Shown: positions 5,584 through 6,631 of the stretch, piece after piece
How the letters are laid out: each line of letters starts with the position of its first letter
Position numbering within the stretch: the stretch's first letter is position 1
Origin: Vicinamibacteria bacterium
Lineage (GTDB): Bacteria > Acidobacteriota > Vicinamibacteria > Vicinamibacterales > 2-12-FULL-66-21
Length of the DNA: 6,631 nucleotides
NCBI GenBank assembly: GCA_025937075.1
Contig: JAICSD010000254.1
Location: 1 to 6,631, forward strand
Reading direction: 5' to 3'
Notes under the pieces: generated by a model
Seen by the model: the letters and a program-made list of their open reading frames with translations, nothing else
Database searches by the model: none
Told to the model about the DNA's origin: nothing
Translations under genes and position numbers: made by a program

Positions 5584-5597
5584 GGTCCGGCCGGACC
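5584..5597. repeat. Perfect 14-bp palindrome between the M24 peptidase gene and htrA
   Basis: GGTCCGG (5584-5590) is followed directly by its reverse complement CCGGACC (5591-5597). It lies 20 nt upstream of the htrA start and 6 nt beyond the M24 peptidase stop. It could be a dimeric regulator site or an RNA hairpin at the gene junction; there is no U-tract, so not a standard terminator. The function is inferred only from symmetry and position. Confidence 0.5.
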
Positions 5598-5603
5598 CTA
5601 CCT

Positions 5604-6631
5604 TTATAACAGCACGAACTCCTTCTGCAGCGGCCCCGTCACGGTCGCCTCCTGCTCACCGACGAACATGTTCACTTCGGTGCGCACGCCGAAATCGGCT
5701 TCGTAGATCCCTGGTTCGATCGTGAAGCCCGTCCCCGGAATCAGCCGCCGTTCGTCGTGGGTTTCGTAGTCGTCCATATGGACGCCATTTCCATGGACGT
5801 CCGTTCCCAGACTATGGCCGGTGCGGTGGATGAACGCCTTCCCGTATCCGGCGCGCTCGATGACGGCCCGGCATGCCCGATCGACCTCGAATCCGCGCAA
5901 CTCCCGATGAGCTGAGGCTGCCTCCTTCACGAGCGCGACAGCCGCATCCCGGGCATCCCGGGCTGCCACAAACGCTCTGGCGTATCGGTCCGGCACCTCG
6001 AGAGCTGTAAAACCTACCCAGGTGATGTCAGCAAACACTGCGCCGGGGTCCGGCAGTTTGCCCCACAAATCCAGCAGGACGACCTCGCGGTCGCCGATGT
6101 GCCGATGGCGCTCGCGGGTTGGCTGATAGTGCGGGTCTCCGGCATTCTCCTGCGCCGCGACGACGGGAGCGGAGTCGGTGATGAGCCCCTCTTCGTCGAA
6201 CCAGCCGAGCATCGCCTGCTGCACGTCGAATTCGTTCAGCGCGCGGCCGTTCCGGCGCGCGTCGCGGATCAGCTCGAACGCCCTGTCCTTGACGCGATAG
6301 AGCCGCTCGGATGCCGCGCGGTGCGTCTGCAGCGCCTCGTCGGACCATACGGCTTCGAAGCGCTGCACGAGGTCGCCGGACGAGGCGACCTCGACTCCGA
6401 GCTGCCGGACGAATTCCACTGTCCCCGCATCGACCCGGGAAATATATGGAATCGCGTTCCCGGGCGAGTACTCCATGGCGACGCGGCGGTATCCGTTCAG
6501 GAGCTCGCCGAGGCCTGCGCTCAGGCGTTCCCGTTGGGAGTAGACCGTCTTGTCGCCCGGGAGGTGATCGAGGTTGTGCGACTCGATCGAGGCCAGGCCG
6601 ATTGCCGACACGTAGGCGATCGCCGCGCCCA
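5604..6631 (-). CDS. M24 family metallopeptidase (aminopeptidase P/prolidase-like), N-terminus outside the window
   Basis: The frame is open to the right edge, so the N-terminus is missing; 341 complete codons are visible. Numbering from the first complete codon at the edge, the N-terminal part (about 1-105) fits a creatinase-type N-domain, and the pita-bread catalytic domain covers about 110-330. All five expected metal ligands are present: D187 in VLLDLWG, D201 in ADITWVG, H272 in HRTGHSLG, E305 in TIEPGIY and E318 in VRTEVNMF. A second conserved His may be H284 in GVHMD. The family removes N-terminal residues in front of proline or splits Xaa-Pro dipeptides using two divalent metals, usually in the cytosol. 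The spacing of the two Asp ligands is 14 rather than the common 11 residues, through a KLPDPGA insertion. A GTG at 6611 is not taken as the start because coding sequence continues upstream of it. htrA follows after 39 nt and may be cotranscribed. Confidence 0.92.
   Translation of the reverse strand, partial: GAAIAYVSAIGLASIESHNLDHLPGDKTVYSQRERLSAGLGELLNGYRRVAMEYSPGNAIPYISRVDAGTVEFVRQLGVEVASSGDLVQRFEAVWSDEALQTHRAASERLYRVKDRAFELIRDARRNGRALNEFDVQQAMLGWFDEEGLITDSAPVVAAQENAGDPHYQPTRERHRHIGDREVVLLDLWGKLPDPGAVFADITWVGFTALEVPDRYARAFVAARDARDAAVALVKEAASAHRELRGFEVDRACRAVIERAGYGKAFIHRTGHSLGTDVHGNGVHMDDYETHDERRLIPGTGFTIEPGIYEADFGVRTEVNMFVGEQEATVTGPLQKEFVLL

Noticed and set aside
3105..5609. An 834-codon open frame on the plus strand opposite the membrane protein and htrA genes
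   Set aside because: It is antisense to two well-supported genes, crosses the terminator hairpin and a heptamer array, and its product is Arg/Asp/His-rich with no recognisable domain. Long open antisense frames are expected opposite GC-rich coding sequence.

Overview
The window is GC-rich, and every supported gene lies on the minus strand, so the transcribed order runs from high to low coordinates: M24 peptidase (cut by the window edge), HtrA/DegP-type protease, an unrecognised membrane protein, a CYTH-domain protein, a sugar nucleotidyltransferase, an AmgK-like sugar kinase, and a TIM-barrel sugar-phosphate isomerase/epimerase-like protein (cut by the window edge). The base composition, gene mix and style of intergenic repeat suggest an environmental Acidobacteriota-type chromosome. 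That assignment is an inference; no rRNA or other marker is present.

Region by region. 5604-6631 holds a metallopeptidase of the aminopeptidase P/prolidase family. It is followed after 39 bases, which contain a perfect 14-bp palindrome, by a membrane-anchored two-PDZ serine protease (4002-5564). That unit ends at a strong intrinsic terminator (3926-3964), whose U-tract lies directly against the start codon of a polytopic membrane protein (3066-3920) with a two-fold internal repeat. Arrays of a 7-bp tandem repeat (consensus about GGNARTT) flank this membrane gene on both sides. The array on its 3' side is a large inverted structure, and one of its units doubles as the Shine-Dalgarno sequence of the next gene. 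From 2932 down to 366 is a compact probable operon: CYTH protein, nucleotidyltransferase (TTG start overlapping the CYTH stop by 4 nt) and sugar-1-kinase (30-nt gap with a small hairpin). After a 176-nt gap with a possible promoter comes the isomerase/epimerase start (189 down to 1).

How the genes may work together. The kinase plus nucleotidyltransferase pair resembles AmgK plus MurU, which activate free MurNAc/GlcNAc to a UDP-sugar during cell-wall recycling. Here the transferase carries an extra C-terminal beta-helix-like extension, so another sugar-1-phosphate is possible. The CYTH protein is translationally coupled to this pair. The HtrA protease and M24 peptidase form a separate protein quality-control/peptide-degradation unit. 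No CRISPR array, RNA gene, insertion sequence or phage gene was seen. The most unusual items are the duplicated membrane protein, the heptamer arrays around it, and the possible RNA switch those repeats create in front of the CYTH gene.
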